A DNA stretch of 10,265 bases, from contig JAJBTL010000036.1 in the NCBI GenBank assembly GCA_020860865.1, forward strand, positions 4,691 through 14,955, read 5' to 3'. The DNA comes from Planctomycetota bacterium. Its GTDB lineage: Bacteria; Planctomycetota; SZUA-567. The position numbers and the translations under genes were made by a program. Of the stretch, positions 1-7,016 are shown in pieces (position 1 is the first letter of the stretch; the number at the start of each line of letters is the position of its first letter). The notes below the pieces were generated by a model, which worked only from the letters and a program-made list of their open reading frames with translations, had not been told where the DNA came from and ran no database searches.

Positions 1-891
1 TCCGAATGGAACGGCTATTTCCGCGACGACGTCCGGATGTTCTGGCGCGGCGACAAGGGTATGGTGAGCCGCTTCGCCAGCCGCGTCTGCGGGTCGGACG
101 ACCTCTACGGCGGCGCCACCGGAAAACCGCGACACACCATCAACTTCGTCACCGCCCACGACGGCTTCACCCTGAACGACCTCGTCAGTTACGACAAGAA
201 GCATAACGAGGACAACGGCGAGGACAACCGGGACGGCGAGGAACACAACCATTCCATGAACTTCGGCGTCGAAGGCCCGACCGGCGACGGCGAGATAAAC
301 CGCCGACGCCGCATCCAGATGAAAAACCTCATCGCCACCCTGCTCCTGTCCCAAGGCGTGCCGATGCTTCTTGGCGGCGACGAATTTTCCCGAACCCAAC
401 GTGGCAACAACAACGCTTACTGCCAGGACAATGAAATAAGCTGGGTCGACTGGACCTGCCTCCAAGCCAACCAGGAAATGCACCGCTTTTTCAAACTGAT
501 GATCCAGTTCCGCCGGAACCACCCGGTTCTTCGCCGGCAGAATTTCTTTTCGGACGGCGGCGGCATCACCTGGCATGGCGAAAAGGAAAACGAACCGGAT
601 TGGTCCGACGAAGCGCAGTGGCTCGCGTTCCTCCTGGACGGCGGCAAGGCAAAACATCCGGACGGTCGCCCGGACGACGACATCTATGTCATGATGAATG
701 CGTCCGGGGACTGGCGCCACTTCGTCGTTCCGGACCGGGGCCGCGAATGGCGCAAGGTCGTCGACACCTCGCGTCCGGCCGGCGAAGAAATCTTCGAACA
801 AACGGACCGGGCCCCGGGAGCCGGTCACCGTCATGACCGTTTCGCGGTGGAACCACGAAGTGTTGTGGTTCTGGTTTCGCCACGGAATTAA
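1..891 (+). CDS. glgX: Glycogen debranching enzyme GlgX, C-terminal part (5' end outside window)
   Basis: The reading frame is open from base 1 (it begins S-E-W-N-G-Y-F-R-D-D) and ends at TAA 889-891, giving 296 residues, under half of a usual GlgX (roughly 650-720 aa). GlgX is a cytoplasmic GH13 isoamylase-type enzyme that hydrolyses alpha-1,6 branch points of glycogen trimmed by phosphorylase. Visible family signatures are F-V-T-A-H-D-G-F-T-L at about residues 49-58, containing the conserved His-Asp of GH13 region IV; a Asn/Asp/Glu-rich loop after it (about 65-85); L-L-G-G-D-E-F near 123-129, followed by R-T-Q-R-G-N-N-N-A-Y-C-Q-D-N-E and I-S-W-V-D-W, which is a GlgX/TreX hallmark; and a C-terminal beta domain ending in V-V-L-V-S-P-R-N. 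The catalytic Asp and Glu of the barrel lie upstream of the window. The gene has its own terminator and is functionally unrelated to the following hem/cbi genes. Confidence 0.95.
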   Translation, partial: SEWNGYFRDDVRMFWRGDKGMVSRFASRVCGSDDLYGGATGKPRHTINFVTAHDGFTLNDLVSYDKKHNEDNGEDNRDGEEHNHSMNFGVEGPTGDGEINRRRRIQMKNLIATLLLSQGVPMLLGGDEFSRTQRGNNNAYCQDNEISWVDWTCLQANQEMHRFFKLMIQFRRNHPVLRRQNFFSDGGGITWHGEKENEPDWSDEAQWLAFLLDGGKAKHPDGRPDDDIYVMMNASGDWRHFVVPDRGREWRKVVDTSRPAGEEIFEQTDRAPGAGHRHDRFAVEPRSVVVLVSPRN

Positions 892-916
892 CCTCCATAT
901 AGAAATTCAAAACTGT

Positions 917-957
917 AAAGAAAGTCTCCGCACCAGCGCGCGAGGCTTTCTTTTTTT
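917..957 (+). terminator. Rho-independent terminator of glgX
   Basis: AAAGAAAG (917-924) pairs perfectly with CTTTCTTT (946-953). The stem continues inward through T-G wobble and CTC/GAG pairs (925-928 with 942-945). The 3' arm runs into a T tract (951-957). It lies 25 nt after the glgX stop codon. Confidence 0.85.
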
Positions 958-1255
958 ATGTTGGAGACATCGCGATTGTACCGAATGTACTTAACGCATT
1001 CTTCATTTTGAGACGAAATATACGCTTGAATTTTCTAAAAAAGGCATTTTTTATCGTCGTTCTAACGCTCGAACATAACCAGGGATAGTCCGTAAAATGA
1101 CGGTTTTTCAGCCTGCCCGGACCTCAACGTGCAAAGGATTTCGCTTCATTGACGGACAGTACTCTTTTAAGAATCCCCACGTAAAACAATCTCCCCAATG
1201 GTGATGTGGACGTGTTAGGCGCGATGAATTTTTCATGGTGTTGGCGGGAGATTGC
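958..1255. other. AT-rich intergenic region between glgX and the small gene
   Basis: I see no credible coding region or RNA gene in these roughly 300 bases. The composition is clearly more AT-rich than the flanking genes. Small structures visible are an A6/T6 inverted repeat (TAAAAAA-ggca-TTTTTTA type, 1036-1053); a weak hairpin CCGT/ACGG (1090-1103) followed by five T; and a short dyad ATGAA-ttt-TTCAT (1224-1236). A weak promoter-like pair for the downstream small gene is TTGAAT (1026-1031) and TTTTAT (1049-1054) with 17-bp spacing, each matching the sigma70 consensus at 4 of 6 positions. That promoter is only a possibility. Confidence 0.5.
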
Positions 1256-1260
1256 AGGAG
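1256..1260 (+). promoter_or_regulatory. Ribosome binding site of the small gene
   Basis: AGGAG stands 6 nt before ATG 1267. This favours ATG 1267 over the in-frame TTG at 1252, which has no comparable site. Confidence 0.7.
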
Positions 1261-1266
1261 AACTCT

Positions 1267-1512
1267 ATGAAGCCGAAACCGTTTGTCTTTTTCTTGAGTA
1301 CGACAGGCTTGTCCATTCCGGACGATGTCATGGACCGACTTGAATCGCGTGTGCCGCGCGCCACGGAGCCGCACGAGATGCCCGAATACGATCATCAGGC
1401 CTTCATCTCCCAGATGATCCAGGTGGCGGCCGACACGCCACGGCGGCGGCGCTTCTGGTCACGGTCGGTCGACTCCAAGATGCTTCGGCTCAATCTGCCG
1501 ACCGGCCTTTAG
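1267..1512 (+). CDS. Small protein of unknown function (81 aa)
   Basis: I do not recognise this protein. It begins M-K-P-K-P-F-V-F-F-L-S-T-T-G-L-S-I and ends in L-R-L-N-L-P-T-G-L. The first third has a short hydrophobic stretch (F-V-F-F-L, residues 6-10) too short for a membrane segment. The middle is polar with several Pro and acidic residues (E-P-H-E-M-P-E-Y-D-H, about 39-48), then comes a basic run R-R-R-R-F-W near residues 59-64. No cysteines or metal-binding motifs are seen. Support for a real gene: an AGGAG site at good spacing, codon use with G/C third positions as in its neighbours, and isolation between two terminators, which suggests a single-gene transcript. A GGCC-TTTA-GGCC hairpin (1504-1515) covers the stop codon. 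It could be a DNA- or RNA-binding small protein because of the basic run, but that is speculation. Confidence 0.65.
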   Translation: MKPKPFVFFLSTTGLSIPDDVMDRLESRVPRATEPHEMPEYDHQAFISQMIQVAADTPRRRRFWSRSVDSKMLRLNLPTGL

Positions 1513-1550
1513 GCCCGGCCGCATACCACTCAATTTAGATATGGAAAAAT

Positions 1551-1585
1551 AACGCTCCCATGCCATTCGGCGGGGAGCGTTTTCT
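1551..1585. terminator. Bidirectional rho-independent terminator
   Basis: AACGCTCCC (1551-1559) pairs with GGGAGCGTT (1573-1581), with an inner GCC/GGC stem (1562-1564 with 1569-1571) closing a 4-nt ATTC loop. On the + strand TTTTCT follows and would end transcription of the small gene. On the - strand the hairpin is followed by TTATTTTTCC, the stronger T tract, and would end the hemA-cbiC operon about 70 nt after the cbiC stop. Confidence 0.85.
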
Positions 1586-1649
1586 ATGAACAAGGTTCTA
1601 TTGTAGAATTAGTTTGAAACCAATTCTTTTTATTTTAGTAGGGTTCCCG

Positions 1650-2318
1650 TCATCGGGTCAATGTGTAGAGAAGGGCATTGACGATGGCCGCAGCCACATT
1701 GGACCCGCCTTTCCTTCCCTGCGCGACAATGCATGTCGTCCCCGCGTCAATGATGGCTTCCTTACTTTCAACCACATTGACGAACCCTACGGGAACGCCG
1801 ATAACGAGTCGCGGTTTTAGTCTGCCGTCACGGATCAGTTCACGGATGCGGAGGAGCGCTGTCGGGGCGTTCCCGACGACGAACACGGCTTCCGGCCAGC
1901 GAACCGCCGCCGCGTCAATGGCCGCCCGCGACCGGGTGGTACCGGACGTTTCCGCCGCCTGCCTGACCTCGGGATCGGCGATGAGGCAATGGGTTTCGAC
2001 GCCCAGCTTCCCGGCGGCCAGTTTGTTGATACCGGACAACGCCATGGTCGTGTCGGTCACCACCGGCGTGCCGTTTCGGAAAGCGTCCAGGCCGGCCGCC
2101 ACCGCTCCAGGGGAGAAATACATGTTTCTCGCATAGTCGAAGTCGGCCGTGGTATGGATGACTCGTTTGACTATCGCATCAGTCTCCGCCGTCAGGCTCG
2201 ACAACGCTTCCGGTTCGGCGCGGCCAAGCCGGTCGAGCTCCTCCCCGATAATCGCGAAACTTCGCCGTTCAATTTCTTCGGGCGGCAACGACGACGATTC
2301 GGTCACATTCTCATGCAT
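1650..2318 (-). CDS. cbiC: Cobalt-precorrin-8 methylmutase CbiC (precorrin-8X methylmutase family)
   Basis: CbiC/CobH moves the C11 methyl group to C12 of (cobalt-)precorrin-8, giving (cob)hydrogenobyrinate; it is a cytoplasmic corrin-ring enzyme. The protein is 222 aa, close to the family norm of about 210. The catalytic histidine is in V-I-H-T-T-A-D-F-D-Y (His55). Other family motifs are F-S-P-G-A (68-72), V-V-T-D-T-T-M near 86-92, V-G-N-A-P-T-A-L (148-155), G-V-P-V-G-F-V-N-V-V-E-S-K (174-186) and G-R-K-G-G-S-N-V-A-A-A-I (201-212). ATG 2318 is preferred over the upstream in-frame start at 2351, because it has a purine-rich GGGGAT site about 7 nt upstream and overlaps the hemL stop by only 8 bp. 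It is the last gene of the hem operon. Finding a corrin gene here, rather than with cbiD and cbiL, links the operon to cobalamin synthesis. Confidence 0.95.
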   Translation of the reverse strand: MHENVTESSSLPPEEIERRSFAIIGEELDRLGRAEPEALSSLTAETDAIVKRVIHTTADFDYARNMYFSPGAVAAGLDAFRNGTPVVTDTTMALSGINKLAAGKLGVETHCLIADPEVRQAAETSGTTRSRAAIDAAAVRWPEAVFVVGNAPTALLRIRELIRDGRLKPRLVIGVPVGFVNVVESKEAIIDAGTTCIVAQGRKGGSNVAAAIVNALLYTLTR

Positions 2319-3603
2319 GCGATATCCCCGCCAGAGCTTCCTTTGCCGCATTTACAGTAGCGTCGATGTCCTCGTCCGAATGCGCGGCGCTGACAAACAT
2401 CGCCTCGAACTGGGACGGCGCCAGGTAGATGCCCCGGTCCAGCATGCCGGCGAAGTAGGCGGCATATGCCGTGGTGTCGGAATTGACCGCCGATTCGTAA
2501 TCAACCGCCGGGGCCGGAAGGAAAAACGCGGTCAACAGGCTGCCGACCCGGCTCACAGTCACCGCCGCTCCGGCCGAGCGCGCCGCAGCGGCGAGGCCGT
2601 CCGCCAGCCGGGCGGCGGCGCGGTCGATGCGGGCGTAGACATCGCGGTCACGGTCGATCATGGATAACTGCGCCAATCCGGCCGTCATCGCCACCGGGTT
2701 CCCGGACAGGGTGCCGGCCTGGTACACCGGCCCGAGTGGCGCCACCATTTCCATAATGTCCCGCCGCCCGCCGTAGGCGCCGACCGGCATGCCGCCACCG
2801 ATGATTTTCCCGTAGGTGACAAGATCGGCCCGAATGCCGAAGTACTCCTGGGCACCGCCCGGCGCCAGCCGGAAACCGGTGATCACTTCATCAAAAATGA
2901 GGAGGGCGCCATGGCGTTGGCTGATGTCACGGAGCGCCTGGAGGAACCCGTCCTTGGGCGGAACAACGCCCATGTTCGCCGCCACCGGTTCGACAATGAC
3001 GGCGGCGATGGCGTCGGGGTTTTCCTTGAAAAGCGCTTCAACCGAATCCGCATCGTTGTAGCGGGCGGTCAGGGTGTCCGCCGTCACGCCCGGAGGAACG
3101 CCGGCGCTGTCCGGAACGCCGCCGGTGAGGAGACCGGAACCGGCCTTCACCAGCATCATGTCGGAGTGACCGTGGTAGCAGCCGGCGAACTTGACGACCT
3201 TGTTCCGTTTGGTAAAGCCCCGGGCGACCCGAATGGCGCCCATGACCGCTTCCGTCCCCGAATTGACCATGCGGATGACGTCGATGCCGGTGAGTCTGGT
3301 CGCCAGTTCCGCCATGTCGACTTCGAGGGGCGACGGCGCGCCGAAGCCGAGGCCGTCCCGGACGGTGCGTTCCACCGCCTCGCGGACGGCCGGGTGGTTA
3401 TGGCCGAACAGCATCGGTCCCCACGACGAGACATAATCGATAAACACGTTGCCGTCGGCGTCGGTGAGGCGGGAGCCGTTTCCGGAGACGATGAACCGGG
3501 GGTCGAGTCCGACGGACCGGAAGGCGCGGACCGGGCTGTTGACGCCGCCCGGCAGGACGCGGCCGGCCCGGGCGAAAAGGCTTTTCGATGTGGCGGTGTT
3601 CAT
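2311..3603 (-). CDS. hemL: Glutamate-1-semialdehyde 2,1-aminomutase HemL
   Basis: HemL is a PLP-dependent class III aminotransferase-fold enzyme that converts glutamate-1-semialdehyde to 5-aminolevulinate, the second step of the C5 pathway. The 430-aa length is normal. Signatures in order are F-P/L-P-G-G-V-N-S-P-V-R-A-F near residues 17-28, S-W-G-P-M-L-F-G-H-N-H-P (60-71), V-N-S-G-T-E-A-V-M (113-121), the C-Y-H-G-H-S-D motif (142-148), D-E-V-I-T-G-F-R (238-245), and Y-G-K-I-I-G-G-G-M-P-V-G-A-Y-G-G, with Lys266 as the predicted Schiff-base lysine to PLP. G-T-L-S-G-N-P (297-303) binds the cofactor phosphate in the family. The ATG (3601-3603) overlaps the hemB stop as ATGA, and an AAAGGAG site lies 7 nt upstream. 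HemL usually works with HemA, four genes upstream in this operon, because glutamate-1-semialdehyde is unstable. Confidence 0.97.
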   Translation of the reverse strand: MNTATSKSLFARAGRVLPGGVNSPVRAFRSVGLDPRFIVSGNGSRLTDADGNVFIDYVSSWGPMLFGHNHPAVREAVERTVRDGLGFGAPSPLEVDMAELATRLTGIDVIRMVNSGTEAVMGAIRVARGFTKRNKVVKFAGCYHGHSDMMLVKAGSGLLTGGVPDSAGVPPGVTADTLTARYNDADSVEALFKENPDAIAAVIVEPVAANMGVVPPKDGFLQALRDISQRHGALLIFDEVITGFRLAPGGAQEYFGIRADLVTYGKIIGGGMPVGAYGGRRDIMEMVAPLGPVYQAGTLSGNPVAMTAGLAQLSMIDRDRDVYARIDRAAARLADGLAAAARSAGAAVTVSRVGSLLTAFFLPAPAVDYESAVNSDTTAYAAYFAGMLDRGIYLAPSQFEAMFVSAAHSDEDIDATVNAAKEALAGISHA

Positions 3604-4583
3604 CCGATGTCTCCTTTACGGATGGCCTGGGCGAGTTCGTTCGCGAAGTAGGTGATGTAAATATCCGCTCCGGCCCGGAACGTGGCGACGGCGCTTTCGC
3701 ACATGACGCCATATTCGTCAATCCAGCCGTTCTGGCCGGCGGCCTTTACCATGGCGTATTCGCCGGAGACGGAATAAGCCGCCACCGGCACCGGGCTCAT
3801 GGCGGCGATGTCCGAGACGATGTCGAGGCAGGACAGGGCCGGTTTGACAATGAGCATGTCGGCGTGTTCATGGAGATCGAGTTCGGCCTCGCGCGTCGCT
3901 TCCCGGCGGTTGTGCCAGTCCATCTGGTAACCCCGGCGGTCGCCCTTTCCTGGCGCGGAACCGGCTGCTTCGCGGAACGGTCCATAAAAGGCCGACGCAT
4001 ATTTGACCGCGTAACTCATCACCGGAATTTCATTGAAACCCTCTTCGTCGAGAAGCGACCGGATAGCCCCGACCCGGCCGTCCATCATGTCGGACGGCGC
4101 CACCACGTCGGCGCCGGCGCGGGCGTGGGAAAGAGCGGCGCGGGCGAGAATGGGCAGGGTCGGGTCGTTCTCCACCGTGTCGTCATGGAGGACGCCGCAG
4201 TGGCCGTGACTGGTGTATTCGCAGAGGCAGACGTCGGTGACGATAAGCGCGTCCGGCCGGTGACGGCGAATGGCCCGGATGCCTTGTTGGACTACGCCGT
4301 CCTCGGCCCAGGCGCCGGATCCTTCCGGGTCTTTCCGGTTCGGTATGCCGAAGAGAAGAAAACTGTTCACGCCGGCCTCGGCGGCCTCGTCGACGGCTTC
4401 CGCGATGCGGTCCGGGCTGTAGCGGTCGATGCCGGGCAGGCTCGGGACCGGCTCCCGGATGTTCGCGCCTTCCCGAATGAAGAGGGGCAGAATGAGGGCG
4501 TCGACGGACAGCCGCGTCTCCCGGACAAGGCGGCGCATGGCGGGGCTGCGGCGAAGGCGTCGCGGCCGATCAAGCAGGTTCAT
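3600..4583 (-). CDS. hemB: Porphobilinogen synthase (delta-aminolevulinate dehydratase) HemB
   Basis: HemB condenses two 5-aminolevulinate molecules to porphobilinogen. The protein has 327 aa, as expected. The zinc-binding cysteines of the zinc-dependent class are present as D-V-C-L-C-E-Y-T-S-H-G-H-C-G (Cys119, Cys121, Cys129). The two active-site lysines are Lys194 in Y-A-V-K-Y-A-S-A-F-Y-G-P-F-R and Lys247 in I-V-K-P-A. The substrate-binding segment P-S-D-M-M-D-G-R-V lies at 163-171, and A-A-Y-S-V-S-G-E-Y near 268-276. The start overlaps the cobA-hemD stop as ATGA (4580-4583), with a GGAG site 5 nt upstream, and its stop overlaps hemL in the same way. It is therefore translated by coupling with both neighbours. 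Confidence 0.97.
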   Translation of the reverse strand: MNLLDRPRRLRRSPAMRRLVRETRLSVDALILPLFIREGANIREPVPSLPGIDRYSPDRIAEAVDEAAEAGVNSFLLFGIPNRKDPEGSGAWAEDGVVQQGIRAIRRHRPDALIVTDVCLCEYTSHGHCGVLHDDTVENDPTLPILARAALSHARAGADVVAPSDMMDGRVGAIRSLLDEEGFNEIPVMSYAVKYASAFYGPFREAAGSAPGKGDRRGYQMDWHNRREATREAELDLHEHADMLIVKPALSCLDIVSDIAAMSPVPVAAYSVSGEYAMVKAAGQNGWIDEYGVMCESAVATFRAGADIYITYFANELAQAIRKGDIG

Positions 4584-6085
4584 GCATTCTCCAATCGTTC
4601 ACGGATAAGGGACGCCATGGCGTCGATATTGGCGGACTGCGGCGTCTGCGGCCGGAGGCCGGCCGCCTTCGCCGCGTCGGCGGTCATGGCGCCGATGCAA
4701 AAGGTCTGGAACGCGTCTTCCGGCAGGTCGGCAACCGGCACCGTGTCGGCAAATGCTGCGACGGACGAGGCGCTTGTGAAGGTGACGGCGTCGAAGCCGC
4801 CGGCGGCGAGTTCGTCCGCGATGCCGTGCCACTGGTCGGTCCTCGGCGTGGTGTCGTAGGCATCGACGGCGACAAAATCGATGCCGCGTTGCTGCAACGT
4901 TTCGTCAATGGACCGGTCGCCGACAGAGGCGCGGAACAGGAGGACGCGATCGTTTTTCCGCACCCGGTCGCGGAGGGCGGCGGCGAGGCCGGAGGCGGAC
5001 GGATCGTCGGCCTGAAGATCCGGATAGATTCCCACATCGGCAAGGGGCCGCGCGGTGACGGCGCCGACGACGGCAAAGCGGATTCCGGCCAGGCTTCTCG
5101 TGTCGATACGGCCGCGCCGCAGTTCATCCAGGAACAGGCCGCTCGCGAACCGGCTCGTTAAGACCACCCAGTTGAACCGGCGGAGGTGATCGAACGGTGC
5201 ATTAGGGAGGGGACGCGGCGTCATCTCAATCGCCGCCAGCGACCGGACGCTGGCGCCGAGATCGCCGAGTCGCGTCGCCAGGCGGCTGGCCGTGGTTTCT
5301 GAACTGACAACGAGGACACGCCGCCCGCGAAGCGGAGCCGCTTCGGTTGGATCATAGCGGGACGCCAGGCGGCAGACGTCGCCGACGACAAGTATGGCCG
5401 GCGCCGTAACCTTTTCCTGAGTGGCGACGGTGGCGATGGTGCCGAGGCTGCCGTCCAGCCGTCGGCGCCAGGGCAGGGTGCCGTTCTCCACAAGCGCTGC
5501 CGGTGTGTCCGCGTCCAGGCCGGCGGCGACGAGTCCGTTCGCGATATGTTCGATGGACGACAAACCCATGAGGAAAACAAGCGTTCCATGGAGACCGGCG
5601 AGGGCGTCAAACGGGATGTCCGGCGCACTGCCGTCTTTTCCGTGGCCGGTAACAATGTGGACGGAAGACGCATGGTCCCGGTGGGTGACAGGTATGCCGA
5701 CGCTGGCCGGTGCGGCGATGGCGGAGGTGACGCCGGAGACGATGCGGAACGGAATGCCGTTTTCGACAAGCAGGTCCAGTTCTTCCGCGCCTCGGCCGAA
5801 GAGGTACGGGTCGCCGCCTTTCAGGCGGACTACGCGTTTTCCGGACCGGGCCTGCTCGAGAATAAGCTGGTTTATCCGGTCCTGCGGAACTGGATGATCG
5901 CCTTTCCTTTTCCCGACGTCCATCCGTTCCGCCGCGTCGGGGATCAGGGCGAGGATGTCGTCGCCGACCAGCCGGTCGTAGAGGACGACTTCGGCGTTTT
6001 CGATGGCGTGCCGTCCGGCGACGGTCAGGAGACCGGGATCGCCGGGACCGGCGCCGACGAGTACCACCGGATACGAGTCTGGCAC
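4580..6085 (-). CDS. cobA-hemD: Fused uroporphyrinogen-III C-methyltransferase / uroporphyrinogen-III synthase (CobA-HemD)
   Basis: One 501-aa protein joins two activities. Residues about 5-245 are a SAM-dependent uroporphyrinogen-III methyltransferase: V-L-V-G-A-G-P-G-D-P-G-L-L-T (8-21), V-V-L-Y-D-R-L-V (33-40), R-L-K-G-G-D-P-Y-L-F-G-R-G (87-99), the S-G-V-T-S-A region (117-122) and P-V-T-H-R (132-136). It methylates C2 and C7 to give precorrin-2. Residues about 250-500 are uroporphyrinogen-III synthase, which cyclises hydroxymethylbilane with inversion of ring D; its weakly conserved markers are V-L-T-S-R-F-A (308-314), F-T-S-A-S-S-V-A-A-F (436-445) and I-G-A-M-T-A-D-A-A-K-A-A-G-L (464-477). 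The start is taken as GTG 6083-6085 because AAAGGAG lies 5 nt upstream and the N-terminus then matches the family; the in-frame extension to 6169 would overlap hemC. Uroporphyrinogen III made by one half can be drawn straight into precorrin-2 by the other, favouring corrinoid and siroheme over heme. Confidence 0.95.
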   Translation of the reverse strand: MPDSYPVVLVGAGPGDPGLLTVAGRHAIENAEVVLYDRLVGDDILALIPDAAERMDVGKRKGDHPVPQDRINQLILEQARSGKRVVRLKGGDPYLFGRGAEELDLLVENGIPFRIVSGVTSAIAAPASVGIPVTHRDHASSVHIVTGHGKDGSAPDIPFDALAGLHGTLVFLMGLSSIEHIANGLVAAGLDADTPAALVENGTLPWRRRLDGSLGTIATVATQEKVTAPAILVVGDVCRLASRYDPTEAAPLRGRRVLVVSSETTASRLATRLGDLGASVRSLAAIEMTPRPLPNAPFDHLRRFNWVVLTSRFASGLFLDELRRGRIDTRSLAGIRFAVVGAVTARPLADVGIYPDLQADDPSASGLAAALRDRVRKNDRVLLFRASVGDRSIDETLQQRGIDFVAVDAYDTTPRTDQWHGIADELAAGGFDAVTFTSASSVAAFADTVPVADLPEDAFQTFCIGAMTADAAKAAGLRPQTPQSANIDAMASLIRERLENA

Positions 6086-6090
6086 GTTTG

Positions 6091-6097
6091 CTCCTTT
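6091..6097 (-). promoter_or_regulatory. Ribosome binding site of cobA-hemD deciding a GTG start
   Basis: On the - strand AAAGGAG is followed by 5 nt and GTG (6083-6085). It lies in the 34-nt gap after the hemC stop and fixes the start well downstream of the longest open frame. Confidence 0.8.
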
Positions 6098-6119
6098 AAA
6101 AATGATTGGTCCTACCGTA

Positions 6120-7016
6120 TCATCCGGCGAAACTTCCGAACCTGAGCGTCTTCGCCAAATGCCGCCCATGCACTTCCGCCAGCTCCCGGGGGCCGGTGAC
6201 GGAACTTTTCAGCACCTGGCCGAGGCTGTTCACATGGAGTCCGGTCAAGACCATTTCGCCGTTTTTGACAGTGGCGTAAGCGGCGGTCGGCGCCGAACAG
6301 CCGCCGTCCAGGCAGCGGATAAAGGCCCGTTCGGCATGGCAGGTATCCCGGGTGTCCGGGCAGTTGATGGCGGCGAGGAAATTGTAGTTTTCTCCGGCCC
6401 GGCCCTGGATGGCCAGAACGCCCTGGCAGGCGGCGGGCAGTATTTCGTCTGTTGTAAATTCCCGGCCCACCCGGTTCCACATGTTGAGGCGCTTGAGGGC
6501 GGCGGCGGCGAGGACGAGGCCGCCGAATTCCCCGCTGTCCAGCTTGCGGAGGCGGGTGTCGATGTTGCCGCGAATCGGCGCCCTGGCCCAATCCGGGTAG
6601 ACGGCGCGGAGCTGCAGTTGCCGCCGAAGGCTGGCCGAGCCGAGCGGTTTCGTGAAGTCCGGCGCGTCCCGTCCGGCCGGATAGATAAGGACGTCCCGGG
6701 GGTCTTCCCGCCGGAGCACCGCCACTATCGGCAGGTCCGGATGTTCCGGTACAGGCACGTCCTTGTACGAATGGACGCAGATGTCGACGCGTTCTTCGAG
6801 GAGCGCTGTTTCCAGTTCCTTGACGAAAAGGCCTTTGCCGCCGATGCTGTCCAACTTCTGACCGAGGATCTTGTCGCCTGTCGTCTTCATCGTTACGAGT
6901 TCCAACGCCAGGTCGGGATTGCTACGCTGTATCGCGTCCATAACCGTTGTGGCTTGCACTATCGCCAGCCTGCTCTCCCGGCTGCCCACACGCAATATCT
7001 TTTTCAATGCGGTCAA
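6120..7016 (-). CDS. hemC: Hydroxymethylbilane synthase (porphobilinogen deaminase) HemC
   Basis: HemC polymerises four porphobilinogens into hydroxymethylbilane on a covalently bound dipyrromethane cofactor. The length is 298 aa with the TTG start used here. Motifs are R-V-G-S-R-E-S-R-L-A (9-18), K-T-T-G-D-K-I (44-50), G-G-K-G-L-F-V-K-E-L-E (59-69), V-H-S-Y-K-D-V-P (81-88, with Asp86 as the catalytic aspartate), G-S-A-S-L-R-R (126-132), R-G-N-I-D-T-R-L (149-156), C-Q-G-V-L-A-I-Q (197-204) and L-D-G-G-C-S-A-P (236-243), in which Cys240 would carry the cofactor. No ATG is available near the conserved N-terminus. The start is TTG 7014-7016 (GAGAGGAG just upstream, close spacing) or TTG 7005-7007 (wider spacing). 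Either way the first codons lie inside the 3' end of hemA, which overlaps by up to 95 bp. Confidence 0.94.
   Translation of the reverse strand: MTALKKILRVGSRESRLAIVQATTVMDAIQRSNPDLALELVTMKTTGDKILGQKLDSIGGKGLFVKELETALLEERVDICVHSYKDVPVPEHPDLPIVAVLRREDPRDVLIYPAGRDAPDFTKPLGSASLRRQLQLRAVYPDWARAPIRGNIDTRLRKLDSGEFGGLVLAAAALKRLNMWNRVGREFTTDEILPAACQGVLAIQGRAGENYNFLAAINCPDTRDTCHAERAFIRCLDGGCSAPTAAYATVKNGEMVLTGLHVNSLGQVLKSSVTGPRELAEVHGRHLAKTLRFGSFAG

Noticed and set aside
1108..1395. - strand open frame of 95 codons overlapping the small gene
   Set aside because: No ribosome binding site was noted, composition is unlike coding sequence, and the + strand gene in the same place has a ribosome binding site and coding-type codons.
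2911..3651. + strand open frame opposite hemL
   Set aside because: Antisense shadow with His/Asp/Arg-rich composition and no homology signal visible.
3588..4859. Long + strand open frame opposite hemB and the end of cobA-hemD
   Set aside because: Shadow of well-supported - strand genes; no ribosome binding site and no recognisable domain.
6086..6169. N-terminal extension of cobA-hemD by 28 residues
   Set aside because: It would overlap hemC and lacks family similarity, whereas GTG 6085 has an AAAGGAG site at ideal spacing.
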